From JAZDKP01 sp043802925 (GTDB lineage: Bacteria > Fibrobacterota > OXYB2-FULL-49-7 > JAEUSG01): 13,207 nt of DNA. A program made the position numbers and the translations under genes. Location of the stretch: contig JAZDKP010000087.1 in the NCBI GenBank assembly GCA_043802925.1, positions 1 to 13,207 on the forward strand, written 5' to 3'. Below are positions 12,653-13,207 of the stretch, piece by piece; position 1 is the first letter of the stretch, and each line of letters begins with the position of its first letter. The notes beneath the pieces were generated by a model. That model did no database searches. It was given only the letters and a program-made list of their open reading frames with translations, and had not been told where the DNA came from.

Positions 12653-13207
12653 ATGAATAGATACATTATTCGTTATTTATTAGACTGGAAGAACGAAACG
12701 CATAGAAAGCCGCTTCTGGTTCGCGGCGCCCGCCAGGTGGGAAAATCATTTATTATTGATAAGTTCGCCAAAGAAAATTTTGAACATCCGGTCACCATTA
12801 ATTTTGAGCAAAAACCACAGTTAGCCGCAATCTTTGATTCAATGGACCCCGCAAAAATCATCAGTCAAATCGGCCTGATAATTGGTAAACCTCTTGAACC
12901 GGGCAAAACAATCCTTTTTCTGGATGAGATCCAGAAAAACCCCAAAGCCATCATGGCCCTCCGCTATTTCCACGAACAGATGCCCGAACTGCATGTGATT
13001 GCCGCAGGTTCCCTACTCGAATTCGCGCTTGAGGCCGAAAACTTTTCCTTTCCGGTCGGCCGGGTCGATTCTCTGTTCCTCCATCCAATGTCCTTTCTGG
13101 AATTTCTTGAAGCCCTTGGAAAGAAAAATCTGGCCGACTGGATATTGAGCGATGATGGCAGGGTCCCGGTCTTGGCCGTGCATGAGGAGCTCATGGAGTG
13201 GATCCGC
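12653..13207 (+). CDS. AAA_14 / DUF4143-type ATPase, partial (cut by window edge)
   Basis: The first 185 residues of a longer protein; the frame is still open at the right edge. Walker A GARQVGKS is at 25-32, Walker B ILFLDEIQ at 87-94, a sensor-like AAGSLLEF at 117-124, and the family segment PVGRVDSLFLHPMSFLEFL at 134-152. These define the AAA_14 domain, which is normally followed by a DUF4143 domain that lies outside this window. Such proteins are abundant, often strain-variable ATPases of unknown cellular role. The start fits the family N-terminus (MxxRYLxxxLLxW). GC is lower near its start than in the V-ATPase operon, in line with accessory DNA. Confidence 0.9.
   Translation, partial: MNRYIIRYLLDWKNETHRKPLLVRGARQVGKSFIIDKFAKENFEHPVTINFEQKPQLAAIFDSMDPAKIISQIGLIIGKPLEPGKTILFLDEIQKNPKAIMALRYFHEQMPELHVIAAGSLLEFALEAENFSFPVGRVDSLFLHPMSFLEFLEALGKKNLADWILSDDGRVPVLAVHEELMEWIR

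Noticed and set aside
1..13207. tRNA, rRNA, CRISPR array, transposase
   Set aside because: No cloverleaf-like segment, no regularly spaced repeats and no transposase motif could be seen. A covariance-model search would settle the RNA question.

Overview
The window is bacterial and is built around one long minus-strand operon of GC-rich genes (about 11835 down to 1281, possibly to 665). It encodes a V-type ATPase in the order E, DUF2764, A, B, D, I, K, followed by a class A flavodiiron protein (fprA), a calcium/cation exchanger of the CAX type and a DUF502 membrane protein. This subunit order, with DUF2764 second and no recognisable C, F or G gene, is the one known from chlamydiae, spirochaetes and some Bacteroidetes. 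The species cannot be named. A GC-rich, probably anaerobic or microaerophilic member of such a lineage fits best, since V-type ATPase plus flavodiiron protein is a common anaerobe combination.

Region by region. Positions 1-640 hold a minus-strand toxin-antitoxin locus of the HI1419/HI1420 type in which toxin and antitoxin are joined in a single reading frame. Positions 640-1280 are AT-richer by eye and hold three small minus-strand reading frames and a strong inverted repeat. One of the three starts 5 bases after the DUF502 stop. Positions 1281-4187 hold DUF502, the CAX exchanger and fprA. Positions 4204-11788 hold the V-ATPase genes K, I, D, B, A, DUF2764 and E, read from right to left in transcription order E to K. 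Positions 11789-11981 are a divergent promoter region. Positions 11982-12499 are a plus-strand toxin-antitoxin pair of the PF09720/ParE type. Positions 12496-12594 (minus) are the severed C-terminus of a CPA2/Kef-type cation:proton antiporter. From 12653 to the right edge a plus-strand AAA_14-type ATPase begins and is cut by the window.

How the genes work together. E, DUF2764, A, B, D, I and K should form a membrane rotary ATPase. The K proteolipid keeps the residues that bind Na+ in Enterococcus hirae NtpK, so the enzyme may pump or use Na+. The CAX exchanger and the antiporter remnant nearby are also ion transporters, so the core looks like an ion-homeostasis operon that has picked up an oxygen/NO-reducing flavodiiron enzyme. 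Overlapping ATGA junctions (A/B, D/I, fprA/CAX) and short gaps indicate one transcript. The flanks, with two toxin-antitoxin loci, small orphan ORFs, a truncated gene and an AAA_14 ATPase, look like accessory DNA. The most unusual items are the fused toxin-antitoxin ORF with an internal ribosome binding site, the G10 tract inside atpA, and the small-ORF cluster after DUF502.
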